A program made the translations under genes and the position numbers. DNA of 64,000 bases. Source: Bradyrhizobium elkanii USDA 76. GTDB lineage: Bacteria > Pseudomonadota > Alphaproteobacteria > Rhizobiales > Xanthobacteraceae. The stretch is taken from the NCBI RefSeq assembly GCF_023278185.1, contig NZ_CP066356.1, positions 2,596,001 through 2,660,000 on the forward strand. Direction: 5' to 3'. How positions within the stretch are numbered: the first letter of the stretch is position 1; every line of letters starts with the position of its first letter. This document shows positions 17,269-26,192 of the stretch, one piece after another. The notes under the pieces are model-generated. The model was not told where the DNA came from, did no database searches, and saw only the letters and a list, made by a program, of their open reading frames with translations.

Positions 17269-18138
17269 TCACCAGGTCAGATGGTCCATCGTCCAGTGCG
17301 GCATCCGCGCCGCCGTGCCGGCCACGGTCTTGATCGCCCGCGGCAGATCGCTTGCCTGCGCAAGCGTCGCGCGGTGGGCTCCGGAGCCGATCAGCAGGGT
17401 CAGCATGCCGGCGGTCCGTCCACCGGCGATATCGTGATCGAGGGAGTCGCCGATGACGAGGATCCTGCCCGGCGGCGGCCGTCCCAATTGATCGCGCGCG
17501 GCGGCAAACATCGGTGGATACGGCTTGCCGACGAACAGCACGGTGCCGCCGAGCGAATGATAGAATGCGGCGAGCGCGCCCGGCGCAGGGATCAGGCCCG
17601 CGACGCCAAACATCACGAGATCGGGATTGGCGCACAGCATCGGCAGTTGGCGTGCGGCGGCCGCGGTCAGTTGCGCACGCCACCGCTCGGGCTCTGCTGC
17701 ATCATCGTCGAGCCCGCCGAGCAGGATGAAATCGGCCTCGCGCATGTTCGAGACCACCACAAGGTCGGTGCCGTCGACGATCGAGCGGTCGCCGTCGCGC
17801 GAGATCAGGAAGCAGGCGCGTCCGAGTTCGGCAAAGGGCGCCTGCTCGCGCGTATGCAGGCCGCGCCAGGTGACCTCGCCCGAGGACAACACGCCGTCAT
17901 AGGCATCGGTCGGCAGGCCGAGCGTCGCGAGCCGTCGCTGGTTGCTGGCGGCGCGCTTGCCGGAGTTGGACAGGATCAGGATGCGCTTGCCGGCTTCGCG
18001 CAGCCGCGCCACGCATTCCAGCGCTGCGGGGAACACCGCAAGTCCCTCATGCAGCGTGCCCCACTGGTCGAGCAGCACATGATCGAAGCGGTCGGCGATG
18101 GCGTGAAGGCCGGCGATCGCGGTCGCGTCGGCCTTCAT
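17269..18138 (-). CDS. HAD-superfamily class IIA hydrolase
   Basis: The 289-aa protein has HAD motif I in LLDQWGTLHEG, motif II in ILILSNSGKR and the C-terminal motif IV region VIGDSLDHDIAGGRTAGM. It belongs to the NagD-like subclass with a C2 cap, which dephosphorylates sugar phosphates and nucleotides. The ATG overlaps the kinase stop as ATGA (18135-18138), so expression is coupled to the kinase. It may remove dead-end sugar phosphates. The motif I nucleophile is DQWGT where canonical HADs have DxDGT; the second Asp is replaced by Trp, as in some IIA relatives. Confidence 0.8.
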   Translation of the reverse strand: MKADATAIAGLHAIADRFDHVLLDQWGTLHEGLAVFPAALECVARLREAGKRILILSNSGKRAASNQRRLATLGLPTDAYDGVLSSGEVTWRGLHTREQAPFAELGRACFLISRDGDRSIVDGTDLVVVSNMREADFILLGGLDDDAAEPERWRAQLTAAAARQLPMLCANPDLVMFGVAGLIPAPGALAAFYHSLGGTVLFVGKPYPPMFAAARDQLGRPPPGRILVIGDSLDHDIAGGRTAGMLTLLIGSGAHRATLAQASDLPRAIKTVAGTAARMPHWTMDHLTW

Positions 18139-19415
18139 GGCGGACTTCCGTTCAGCGCCAGCAGCGCGGCACCGTAGCTGGCTTCGGTCTGCTCGGCGAC
18201 CGAGACGGGAACGCCGAGCACGCGGTGCCGGATCCGGGTCCATGCGTCGTTCTTCGCGCCGCCGCCGATGCCGATGACGCGGCGCAGGCGCGGCGCCCCG
18301 AGCCGCGCCAGCTGGCGGTAGGCGAGGGCTTCCACAGAGGCGATGCCCTCGAGCAGACCTTGGAAGAAGCGGCCATCCTCCACTGGACGCGGCGTGACCC
18401 GCGCGGCCAGCGTTGGATCAGCGATCGGAAAGCGTTCGCCGGGCTTTGGCAGCGGATAGTAGTCGAGCCCGGTCGGCTGGTCCGGCGTCAGCTGCGGTGC
18501 CAGCCGTTCCATCTCGGCGGCGGTGAAATGCACCAGCAGCGCGGCGCCGCCGGAGTTCGAGGCGCCGCCGGCAAGCCAGCGCTCGCCGAGCCGGTGCGAA
18601 TAGACGCCCTGATCGGCCGCGAAGATCGGTTGGGTCGCAAGCTGCTTGACCACCAGCGTGGTGCCGAGCGAGGTGACAGCATCGCCCGGCTGGTCGGCGC
18701 GCGTCGCGATGAAGGCCGCAACGCCATCGGTGGTGCCGGCTGCGACCTGCGCTGTGGGCGGCAGTCCGAGCGACCGCGCGACCTGCGGATCCATCTCGGA
18801 AAATGGCGTGCCCGGCGTCAGCACTTCCGGGAGCAGATCGTCGCGCACGCCGAGTTGGTCGAGCCAGGGCGGCCAGGCGCGCGCGACCGGGTCGTAGCCG
18901 AGCTTCAGCGCGTTGTTCTCGTCGCTGATGCCGTGATGGCTCGCGAGCCGGCCGGCGATCCAGTCCGCCTGGTGAACGGCGTGGCGCGCATCGCCGATAT
19001 AGTCATGGCTCAGCAGATAGAGCAGCTTGGCCAGCGCGCTGCTCGCGCCATGCGCGCCGCTCTCGCGCGGGGCGACCGCCGCGACGCGCGTCGCCTCACG
19101 CGTGGCGCGTGCATCATTGTACATCAGACCCGGCGAGCAGGGGCGGCCGGCGGCGTCGACCAGCAGCAGCGTGCCCGACGTGCCGTCCACGACGATGCGC
19201 GTGACGTCGCCGAGACCGACGGTGTCGCCGAGCTTGCGGATGGCCGCCAACGCGGCCTGCCACCACAGCTCCGGTGTCTGGTCGATGGCGTTGCCGTCGA
19301 CGCGCGGTGCGGGCAGCGCGACGGATGCGAAGCCGCGGATGCCGGCCTGCGCATCGATGGCACAGGCGCGCACGCCTCCGGTTCCGACATCGATGCCGAG
19401 ATACAAACCTCCCAT
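18135..19415 (-). CDS. FGGY carbohydrate kinase, D-ribulose/D-xylulose kinase-like
   Basis: The 426-aa kinase begins LYLGIDVGTGGVRACAID (phosphate 1 loop). Internal segments DGTSGTLLLVD, NALKLGYDP, AVTSLGTTLVVK, GLDYYPLPKPGERFPIADP and IGIGGGAKNDAW resemble, from memory, the short cyanobacterial/plant D-ribulose kinase subfamily. It is shorter than bacterial xylulokinases (about 480 aa). It is the first gene of the minus-strand operon, divergent from the SorC regulator, and should phosphorylate a ketopentose produced by this system. The exact sugar is inferred, not proved. Confidence 0.85.
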   Translation of the reverse strand: MGGLYLGIDVGTGGVRACAIDAQAGIRGFASVALPAPRVDGNAIDQTPELWWQAALAAIRKLGDTVGLGDVTRIVVDGTSGTLLLVDAAGRPCSPGLMYNDARATREATRVAAVAPRESGAHGASSALAKLLYLLSHDYIGDARHAVHQADWIAGRLASHHGISDENNALKLGYDPVARAWPPWLDQLGVRDDLLPEVLTPGTPFSEMDPQVARSLGLPPTAQVAAGTTDGVAAFIATRADQPGDAVTSLGTTLVVKQLATQPIFAADQGVYSHRLGERWLAGGASNSGGAALLVHFTAAEMERLAPQLTPDQPTGLDYYPLPKPGERFPIADPTLAARVTPRPVEDGRFFQGLLEGIASVEALAYRQLARLGAPRLRRVIGIGGGAKNDAWTRIRHRVLGVPVSVAEQTEASYGAALLALNGSPP

Positions 19416-19459
19416 GCGACCTCATCGCTCTCTGGTGCGCGCGCGTCGATGTTGGTTGC

Positions 19460-19534
19460 GCTGCAGCACGTTTGGGGGATTGACGCCCCGTTCGGCCTCT
19501 GCAATTTTTTGCAGGACGTGAAGAAATTTGCAAG
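19460..19534. promoter_or_regulatory. Candidate SorC-family operator between divergent operons
   Basis: The 134-bp divergent gap contains CTGCAA-TTTT-TTGCAG (19499-19514), a perfect 6-bp inverted repeat. A further TTTGCAA lies at 19527-19533 and GCTGCAGC at 19460-19467. Three copies of a TGCA-centred element in the region shared by the kinase operon and the regulator-transporter operon fit a regulator that binds several half sites. Confidence 0.5.
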
Positions 19535-19549
19535 CGGACTTTTCCTGAT

Positions 19550-20566
19550 ATGGCACCCCCGCCCGACAGGCTGCCGGTGATCGACGGCGAGGCGTCGCTC
19601 GCGACGCGCGCGGCGTGGCTGTATTTCGCGGCGGGGCTCACCCAGTCGGAGGTCGCCGACCGCCTCAACATCCAGAGCACCAAGGCGCATCGCCTGATCG
19701 CGCGCGCCAGCCGCGAGGGCATGATCCGCGTGTTCGTCGAGGGGCCGGTCGCCGAATGCGTCGCGCTCGAGAACGATCTCGCGCAGCGCTTCGGCCTCTC
19801 GCTCTGCCGCGTTGCGCCTGATCTCGGCGAGGGCGATCTGCCGCTGAAGGCGCTGGCGCTGGAGGGCGCGAGCTTCCTGCGCCAGATCCTGGAGCGCGGC
19901 CAGGACAAGGTGATCGGCTTCGGCCATGGCCGCACGCTCGCGGCGGTCGTGGAGCAGATGCCGCAGACGCCGGCGCGCGACGCGCAATTCGTGTCGCTGC
20001 TCGGCGGATTGACGCGGAAATTTGCCGCCAATCCGTTCGACGTGATTCACAAGCTCGCCGAGCGCACCGGCGCGGAAGCCTATCTGCTGCCGGTGCCGGT
20101 GTTCGCCAATTCGGTCGCCGACCGCGCCGTGCTGATGCAGCAATTCGGCATCGCCGACGTGTTCGCGCTGGCGCGCAAGGCCTCGCTGCTGTTCGTCGGC
20201 ATCGGCCAGGTCAGCCGCGACGGCTTCCTGGTGTCGAGCGGCATGATCAAGCCCGACGAGGTCGTCGAGCTGAAGCGCGTCGGTGCCTGCGCCGACCTGC
20301 TCGGACATTTCTTCAGCGCCGACGGAACGGTGCTGGACACCGATCTGTCGGCCCGCGCTACCTCCATGAGCATGGCGGATCTCAGGAAGCACCGGATCGT
20401 CGCCATCGCCGGCGGGCCGGCCAAGGTGACCGCGCTGCGCGGCGTGCTGCGCAGCGGCGTGCTGCACGGCCTCATCATCGACGAAGCGACCGCAAAGGCG
20501 CTCGCCACCGACAAGCCGGAGACCACATCCGGCAAGACAAGAAGCAAGACCCGGAAGGACACATAA
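19550..20566 (+). CDS. SorC/DeoR-type sugar-binding transcriptional regulator
   Basis: The 338-aa protein has an N-terminal helix-turn-helix (WLYFAAGLTQSEVADRLNIQSTKAHRLIARASREG, about residues 22-56) and a C-terminal sugar-phosphate-binding domain with the phosphosugar isomerase-like fold of the SorC family. EryD, the erythritol regulator of rhizobia and Brucella, is in this family. It is divergent from the ribulokinase operon and 29 bp upstream of the ABC transporter genes. It therefore probably controls both sets in response to a phosphorylated intermediate. Confidence 0.88.
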   Translation: MAPPPDRLPVIDGEASLATRAAWLYFAAGLTQSEVADRLNIQSTKAHRLIARASREGMIRVFVEGPVAECVALENDLAQRFGLSLCRVAPDLGEGDLPLKALALEGASFLRQILERGQDKVIGFGHGRTLAAVVEQMPQTPARDAQFVSLLGGLTRKFAANPFDVIHKLAERTGAEAYLLPVPVFANSVADRAVLMQQFGIADVFALARKASLLFVGIGQVSRDGFLVSSGMIKPDEVVELKRVGACADLLGHFFSADGTVLDTDLSARATSMSMADLRKHRIVAIAGGPAKVTALRGVLRSGVLHGLIIDEATAKALATDKPETTSGKTRSKTRKDT

Positions 20567-20595
20567 AACAAAGCGTCAACAAGGAGAGGAAATAC

Positions 20596-22035
20596 ATGTT
20601 CGATCGCGAGAAGAATCTGTTCGACTCCTACGCTGCCAAACGCATCAGCCGCCGCGATCTCCTGGACGGCGCCGCCAAGCTCGGCATCGCGGGCATCGCC
20701 GCCAACGCCGCCTTCGCCTCCTCGATGTCGAAGGCGATGGCCGCCGACTTCAACTGGAAGGCCCAGAGCGGCAAGAGCGTCAAGCTGCTGCTCAACAAGC
20801 ACCCCTACGTCGATGCGATGATCGGCGACATCGAGGCGTTCAAGTCGCTCACCGGCATGAACGTCACCTACGACATCTTCCCGGAGGACGTCTATTTCGA
20901 CAAGGTGACGGCGGCGCTGTCGTCGAAGTCGGACCAGTACGATGCCTTCATGACCGGCGCCTACATGACCTGGACCTATGGTCCGGCGGGCTGGATCGAA
21001 GACCTCAACACCTACATCAAGGATCCGGCCAAGACCAGTCCGGCCTTCGCCTGGGACGACGTGCTGCCGGGCCTGCGGGCCTCGACGGCGTGGGACGGCG
21101 TCGCCGGCTCCGAGCTCGGCTCGGGCAAGGCCAAGCAGTGGTGCATCCCCTGGGGCTATGAGCTCAACAACATCACCTACAACCGCAACGTCTTCGACAA
21201 GGTCGGCGTCAAGCCGCCGAAGAACCTCGACGAGATGCTGGAGGTCGCGGCCAAGATCACCAAGGACGCCGGCGGTCCCTACGGCGTCGGCGTGCGCGGC
21301 TCGCGCTCCTGGGCGACCATCCATCCCGGCTTCCTGTCGGCCTATTCGAACTTCGGTCAGAAGGATTTCGTGATTGAGGGCGGCAAGCTGAAGGCCGCGA
21401 TGAACACCAAGGCCTCGAAGGATTTCCACGACAAATGGGTCAAGATGATCCAGACCTCGGGCCCGAAGAACTGGTCGACCTACACCTGGTATCAGGTCGG
21501 CACCGACCTCGGTGCCGGCGCCTCGGGCATGATCTTCGACGCCGACATTCTCGGCTATTTCATGAACGGCGGCGACAACAAGGAGAAGGGGCATCTCGGC
21601 TACGCGCCGTTCGCGGCCAATCCGGCCGCCAAGGCGCCGACCCCGAACGTCTGGATCTGGTCGCTCGCGATGTCGAGCTTCTCCAAGCAGAAGGAGGCGG
21701 CCTGGCTGTTCATGCAGTGGGCGGCATCCGTCGAGCACGATCTGTTCGGCGCGCGCAAGATGGACTTCGTCAATCCGGTTCGCGCATCGGTGTGGAAGGA
21801 CAGCGAATTCCGCGACCGCATCGCGAAATCCTATCCCGGCTATCTCGAGCAGCACGACATGTCGTCGCCCGGCGCCAAGATCTACTTCACGGCGCAGCCG
21901 CTGTTCTTCGACCTGACGACCGAATGGGCCGCCTCGCTGCAGAAGATGGTGGCGAAGGAGGTCAGCGTCGACGAGGGGCTCGACAAGCTCGCCGACAGCA
22001 TCAACCGCCAGCTCAAGCAGGCCGGTCTCGGCTGA
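20596..22035 (+). CDS. ABC transporter substrate-binding protein, MalE-like, Tat-type signal
   Basis: The 479-aa periplasmic binding protein has a twin-arginine-type signal (RISRRDLLDGAAKLGIAGIA, about residues 16-35) and probable cleavage after SKAMAA. The mature domain fits cluster B (carbohydrate) binding proteins. The ATG follows AAGGAGAGG. It is the receptor for the two-permease, two-ATPase importer encoded downstream, a layout like the rhizobial glycerol (glpVSTPQ) and polyol systems. The ligand is expected to be a polyol or sugar. A Tat signal implies folding before export. Confidence 0.9.
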   Translation: MFDREKNLFDSYAAKRISRRDLLDGAAKLGIAGIAANAAFASSMSKAMAADFNWKAQSGKSVKLLLNKHPYVDAMIGDIEAFKSLTGMNVTYDIFPEDVYFDKVTAALSSKSDQYDAFMTGAYMTWTYGPAGWIEDLNTYIKDPAKTSPAFAWDDVLPGLRASTAWDGVAGSELGSGKAKQWCIPWGYELNNITYNRNVFDKVGVKPPKNLDEMLEVAAKITKDAGGPYGVGVRGSRSWATIHPGFLSAYSNFGQKDFVIEGGKLKAAMNTKASKDFHDKWVKMIQTSGPKNWSTYTWYQVGTDLGAGASGMIFDADILGYFMNGGDNKEKGHLGYAPFAANPAAKAPTPNVWIWSLAMSSFSKQKEAAWLFMQWAASVEHDLFGARKMDFVNPVRASVWKDSEFRDRIAKSYPGYLEQHDMSSPGAKIYFTAQPLFFDLTTEWAASLQKMVAKEVSVDEGLDKLADSINRQLKQAGLG

Positions 22036-22146
22036 CGGATCAACTGTGCGGTGCCTGATCCCCCGCACCGCACCCATCCGCCGGCTCGGACCCTTGTCCC
22101 ATCCGAGCCGGCGGCGTTTGCCAGCCGAACGCGATCTCTTATCATC

Positions 22147-23082
22147 ATGAGCATGGTCCAACTTCTCCAGACGAACGCGCAGGCAGCGCCGGCCAAACCA
22201 AGGCCGCGCGTGCGCCTCTTGCCCTATTTGCTCAGCCTGCCGGCGCTACTCGTCTGCGTGGCGATCCTGGTTCCGTTCGTGACCGCGGCGGTCTACTCGC
22301 TGCAGCGCTACCGGCTGAACCTGCCTTATCTGCGCGGCTTCATCGGCGCCGGAAACTATATCGACTTCCTGTCCGACCCGGCGTTCTGGAATACGTTCCG
22401 CGTCTCGATCACCTATACTGCGCTCACGGTCGTGCTCGAGCTGCTGCTCGGTCTTGGCATCGCGCTGCTGCTGCGCCGGCCGACCCGCTTCCACAACGCC
22501 GTGTCGATCATGCTGCTGCTGCCGCTGATGACGGCGCCGGCGATCGCCGCGCTGATGTGGAAGCTGATGACCAATCCGAGCTTCGGCATCCTGTCCTATC
22601 TGGTCGGTCTGTTCGGCGTCACCGACTTCAAATGGGCCTCCGATCCGTCGAGTGCGCTGTTCACGGTCGTGCTGGTCGACGTCTGGGTCTACACGCCCTT
22701 CATCATGATCCTGCTGCTGGCGGGCCTGCGCTCGCTGCCGCGGCAGCCGTTCGAGGCCGCGGCGCTCGACGGCGTGCCGGCTAGCTTTGTCTTCTTCCGG
22801 ATCACGCTGCCGATGCTCGCGCCCTACATCATCACGGCGTCGCTGTTCCGCCTGCTCGATTCGATCCAGCAGTTCGACATCATCTATGCGATGACGCAGG
22901 GCGGGCCGGGCGACCGGCTGATGGTGTTCCAGGTGCAGGCCTATCTGGAATTCTTCCAGTACACCAATGTCGGCCGATCGGCGGCGCTGCTGATGATCCT
23001 CTGGCTGATCACCAACATCCTGTCGAATATCTTCATCAAGAACTGGCTGCGGTTGCGCGCGCGTGCGCACGGCCACGCGTGA
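22147..23082 (+). CDS. ABC sugar/polyol transporter permease 1
   Basis: The 311-aa inner-membrane protein has six main helices. The EAA loop FEAAALDGVPASFVFFRITLPMLAPY contacts an ATPase subunit. It corresponds to MalF/UgpA-type permeases. ATG 22147 is chosen; an ATG at 22153 is also possible, and the upstream in-frame 22051 would add a proline-rich tail with no family counterpart. The 111-bp gap after the binding-protein gene contains a GC-rich inverted repeat (CCGGCTCGGA and TCCGAGCCGG around 22081-22113), probably a stem-loop that lowers expression of downstream genes relative to the binding protein. Confidence 0.88.
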   Translation: MSMVQLLQTNAQAAPAKPRPRVRLLPYLLSLPALLVCVAILVPFVTAAVYSLQRYRLNLPYLRGFIGAGNYIDFLSDPAFWNTFRVSITYTALTVVLELLLGLGIALLLRRPTRFHNAVSIMLLLPLMTAPAIAALMWKLMTNPSFGILSYLVGLFGVTDFKWASDPSSALFTVVLVDVWVYTPFIMILLLAGLRSLPRQPFEAAALDGVPASFVFFRITLPMLAPYIITASLFRLLDSIQQFDIIYAMTQGGPGDRLMVFQVQAYLEFFQYTNVGRSAALLMILWLITNILSNIFIKNWLRLRARAHGHA

Positions 23083-23096
23083 CGGGGAGGGGCGCG

Positions 23097-23954
23097 ATGG
23101 AACATTCCAGCCTTGCCGGTCGCATCTTCCGCGGCGTGGCGCTCACGCTGATCCTGATCTTCTTCATGTTTCCGATCGTCTGGATCTTCCTGATGTCGTT
23201 CCAGACCAACGAGCAGATCCTGCGGATCCCGCCGCGGATCCTGTTCGAGCCGACGCTTGCGAACTACGAGGCGCTGATCTCCGGCCAGCTGCGCACCGCG
23301 GCCGGCAATCTGCAGATCTCCTTCATGCGCAATCTCTTCAACAGCGTCGTGCTGTCGAGCGCAGCGGTGCTGCTGGCGCTGCTGCTCGGCGTGCCGGCGG
23401 CCTACGCCTTTGCGCGCTTCAAATTCCGTCTCGGCGAGAGCATCGCGTTCACGCTGCTGTCGTTCCGCTTTGCGCCGCCGCTGCTCGTGCTTCTGCCGCT
23501 GTCGCTGTACTACCAGGAGCTCGGTCTGAACGACACCTACTTCGGGATCGTCTGGGTCTATCAGTTGATCGCGCTGCCGCTGATCCTGTGGATCGTGCGC
23601 GGCTATTTCGAGGATATCAGCCCTGATATCGAGCATGCCTACCGGCTCGCCGGGCATTCCTGGCGCGAGGCCTTCACCCGAATCGCGGTGCCGCTGGCAG
23701 GGCCGGGAATCGCCGCGGCGGGGCTGCTGTCGTTCATCTTCTGCTGGAACAATTTCGTCTTCGCGCTGATCCTGGCCTCCGCCGACAAGCAGCCGGTGAC
23801 GGTCGGCGCGCTCGCCTTCGTCACTGCGTCCGGTATCCAGTACGGCCAGATCGCGGCGGCGATCGTGCTGTCGGTGACGCCGACGCTGTTGCTTGCGCTT
23901 TATGCGCAGCGCTACCTGGTCGAGGGTCTCTCGCTCGGCGCGGTGAAAGGCTGA
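23097..23954 (+). CDS. ABC sugar/polyol transporter permease 2
   Basis: The 285-aa protein is MalG/UgpE-like with about six helices. Its EAA region reads IEHAYRLAGHSWREAFTRIAVPLAGPG, so the normal EAA start is replaced by EHA. Its partner ATPase is probably one of the two unusual subunits that follow. The ATG at 23097 has GGGGAGGGG upstream; a GTG at 23079 overlapping permease 1 lacks a site. It ends four bases before the first ATPase gene. Confidence 0.88.
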   Translation: MEHSSLAGRIFRGVALTLILIFFMFPIVWIFLMSFQTNEQILRIPPRILFEPTLANYEALISGQLRTAAGNLQISFMRNLFNSVVLSSAAVLLALLLGVPAAYAFARFKFRLGESIAFTLLSFRFAPPLLVLLPLSLYYQELGLNDTYFGIVWVYQLIALPLILWIVRGYFEDISPDIEHAYRLAGHSWREAFTRIAVPLAGPGIAAAGLLSFIFCWNNFVFALILASADKQPVTVGALAFVTASGIQYGQIAAAIVLSVTPTLLLALYAQRYLVEGLSLGAVKG

Positions 23955-23958
23955 TCCG

Positions 23959-25062
23959 ATGGCGCGTCTCGAGATCAACTCGGTGAGCAAGGCATTCGGT
24001 GCGGCACGGCCCGCCGACGGATTGTCGCTGGCGGTCGAGCCCGGCGAGATCGTGGCGGTGTTCGGACCGTCCGGCAGCGGCAAGACCGTGCTGCTGCGCA
24101 TGATCGCGGGCATGTTCGAGCCCGACGACGGCGACATCCTGATCGGCGGCCGCTCGGTCGTCGGTGCTCCGCCGGAGCGGCGCGGGATCGGCATGGCATT
24201 CCAGAACTTTGCCTTGTTCCCGCACATGACCGCCCGCGACAATATCGCAAGCGGCCTGCGCGCCAGGGCCGGCGGCGGCGATGTCGCCGGACGGGTTGCC
24301 GCGATCAGCAGGCTGCTCAAGATCGAGCACGTGCTCGGCCACGCGCCGCGCGAACTGTCGAACGGACAGAAGCAGCGCACCGCGCTGGCACGGGCACTGA
24401 TCGGCAATCCGGATGTCCTGCTGCTGGATGATCCGCTGCGCAATGTCGACGCCAAGCTGCGCTACGAGATGCGGCTCGAGCTGCCGAACCTGCTGCGCCG
24501 CGGCACTGCGGCGGTGCTCTACGTGACCCAGGACTATCGCGAGGCGATGGCGATCGCCGACCGCATCGCGGTCTTGATCGACGGCCGGCTCGCGCAGGTC
24601 GCGACGCCGACCGATATCTATGCCCAACCCGCATCGGTCGCGGTCGCGCGCCTGTTCGGCGATCCGACCATCAACCTCGCCGAGGTATCGCCGGTGGCGG
24701 AGCACGGCACGTTGTCGGCCACGGTCGCCGGCGCCAGGATGCGGCTCGGGGCGGTCGATGGCGCGGCGCCTGCCGGTGCATGCTGGCTCGGCGTCCGGCC
24801 CGAAGATCTCGCGGTCTCCTCCGCGTCCACCGATGACGCCGTCCCGGCGCGCATTCTCGCGATCACGCCGATGCACGAGAAGGCGGTGCTGCTGCTCCGT
24901 CTGGCCGACGGAACGGAATGGCTGGCGGCGCTGCCGCCGGATGCGCCGCAAGGCGCGGCCGACGATGCCGTTTTCGTTCGCTTCGCGCCCGACGCGGCGA
25001 TGCTGTTCGATCGCGCGACCGGGCTGCGGATCGGGGCGTCGCAGCGGCTCAAGGCGGCATAG
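23959..25062 (+). CDS. ABC transporter ATPase subunit 1 with degenerate catalytic residues
   Basis: The 367-aa protein has a normal Walker A (GPSGSGKT, 36-43), Q-loop Gln82, a C-terminal TOBE-like regulatory region and the usual length of MalK/UgpC proteins. However, the signature is LSNGQ instead of LSGGQ, Walker B ends Asp157-Asp158 where the second residue should be the catalytic Glu, and the switch His is Gln191 (VTQD). Hydrolysis at its own site should be slow. It pairs with the next gene product, which keeps Glu164 and His197. Two-ATPase importers of the GlpST glycerol type are the nearest known layout. Confidence 0.88.
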   Translation: MARLEINSVSKAFGAARPADGLSLAVEPGEIVAVFGPSGSGKTVLLRMIAGMFEPDDGDILIGGRSVVGAPPERRGIGMAFQNFALFPHMTARDNIASGLRARAGGGDVAGRVAAISRLLKIEHVLGHAPRELSNGQKQRTALARALIGNPDVLLLDDPLRNVDAKLRYEMRLELPNLLRRGTAAVLYVTQDYREAMAIADRIAVLIDGRLAQVATPTDIYAQPASVAVARLFGDPTINLAEVSPVAEHGTLSATVAGARMRLGAVDGAAPAGACWLGVRPEDLAVSSASTDDAVPARILAITPMHEKAVLLLRLADGTEWLAALPPDAPQGAADDAVFVRFAPDAAMLFDRATGLRIGASQRLKAA

Positions 25063-25074
25063 GAGCGGATAGTC

Positions 25075-26190
25075 ATGGACATGCTCGAGCTACGAGGCAT
25101 CGACAAGGTCTATCGCAGCCGCGGCAAGGAGCCGGTGCATGCGGTGCGCGCGCTCGACATGGCGGTCGAGAAGGGCGAGATCGTCGCGCTGTTGGGATCG
25201 TCGGGCTGCGGCAAGACCTCGACATTGCGCATGATCGCAGGTTTCGAGGACGTCTCGGCCGGATCGATTGCGCTCGGCGGACGGCGGATCCACGAGCTGC
25301 CGCCGGCGCGGCGCAAGGTCGCGATGGCCTTCGAGGGCTACTCGCTCTATCCGCCGCTGACGGTTCGCGAGAACATCGCGTTTGCGCTGAAATCCGCGCA
25401 GCTGCCGCGCGCTGAGGTAACGCGCCGTGTCGACGAGATTGCCCGTCTGGTCGAGATCGAGGACATCCTCGACAGCTATCCGCGCGCGATCTCAGGCGGC
25501 CAGCAGCAGCGCGTGTCGCTGGCGCGGGCGCTGGTGCGGGACGCCGATCTCTATCTGCTCGATGAGCCGATGGGGCAGCTCGAACCGCAGCTGCGCGCGG
25601 TGTTGCGCGGCCGGATCAAGAGCCTGCTTGCCGAGCGCGGCATGACCGCGATCTTCGTCACCCACGACCAGACCGAAGCGAGTGCGCTGGCCGACCGCAT
25701 CGCTGTCATGGAAGGCGGCGTGCTGCAGCAATTCGCCAGCGAAAAGGAGCTGAAGGGCCGGCCGGCCAATCTGTTCGTCGCGAGCTTCATCGGCGAGCCG
25801 CCGATGAACCTGCTCGACGCCGATGTGACGCGGTCGGATGGCGGCTTCCGCCTGTCGGTCGGAACCGACATGCGTTTCGATATTGCCGGCGCCGGGCTTG
25901 AGGTTGAGGCGGCGAAGACGCTCGCGGCCACGCCGCAGGTGCGGATCGGCATTCGTCCGCAGAAGATCGCGGTCGGGACCGGTGACGTCAGGGTCAAGGT
26001 CGTCTCCAACCAGTGGCTCGGCGATCAATCGCATGTCGCCGGCGATTGCGGCGGCCGCATGCTGATCGCGGTCACGCCGGGCCGCGTCGCCGCGCGGCCG
26101 GGAGAGATCATCTCGTTCGCGCTGGAGCCGCGTCACCTGCACATCTTTGGCAGCGACGGGACCTGCATTCGCCATGCGGAGGGAGCGTGA
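25075..26190 (+). CDS. ABC transporter ATPase subunit 2, catalytically competent partner
   Basis: The 371-aa protein has Walker A GSSGCGKT (41-48), signature ISGGQ (139-143), Walker B LLDEP with Glu164 and switch His197 (VTHD), so its composite site should hydrolyse ATP. The Q-loop position is Glu87 (MAFEGYSLYP) instead of Gln, and the D-loop has Glu170 instead of Asp. A C-terminal TOBE-like region follows. It lies 12 bp after subunit 1 and two bases before the EryA-like kinase gene. The two subunits probably form an obligate heterodimer. Confidence 0.88.
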   Translation: MDMLELRGIDKVYRSRGKEPVHAVRALDMAVEKGEIVALLGSSGCGKTSTLRMIAGFEDVSAGSIALGGRRIHELPPARRKVAMAFEGYSLYPPLTVRENIAFALKSAQLPRAEVTRRVDEIARLVEIEDILDSYPRAISGGQQQRVSLARALVRDADLYLLDEPMGQLEPQLRAVLRGRIKSLLAERGMTAIFVTHDQTEASALADRIAVMEGGVLQQFASEKELKGRPANLFVASFIGEPPMNLLDADVTRSDGGFRLSVGTDMRFDIAGAGLEVEAAKTLAATPQVRIGIRPQKIAVGTGDVRVKVVSNQWLGDQSHVAGDCGGRMLIAVTPGRVAARPGEIISFALEPRHLHIFGSDGTCIRHAEGA

Positions 26191-26192
26191 CG

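Noticed and set aside
20080..22161. 693-residue minus-strand frame opposite the binding-protein gene
   Set aside because: Shadow of a conserved periplasmic binding protein gene; composition gives no support.
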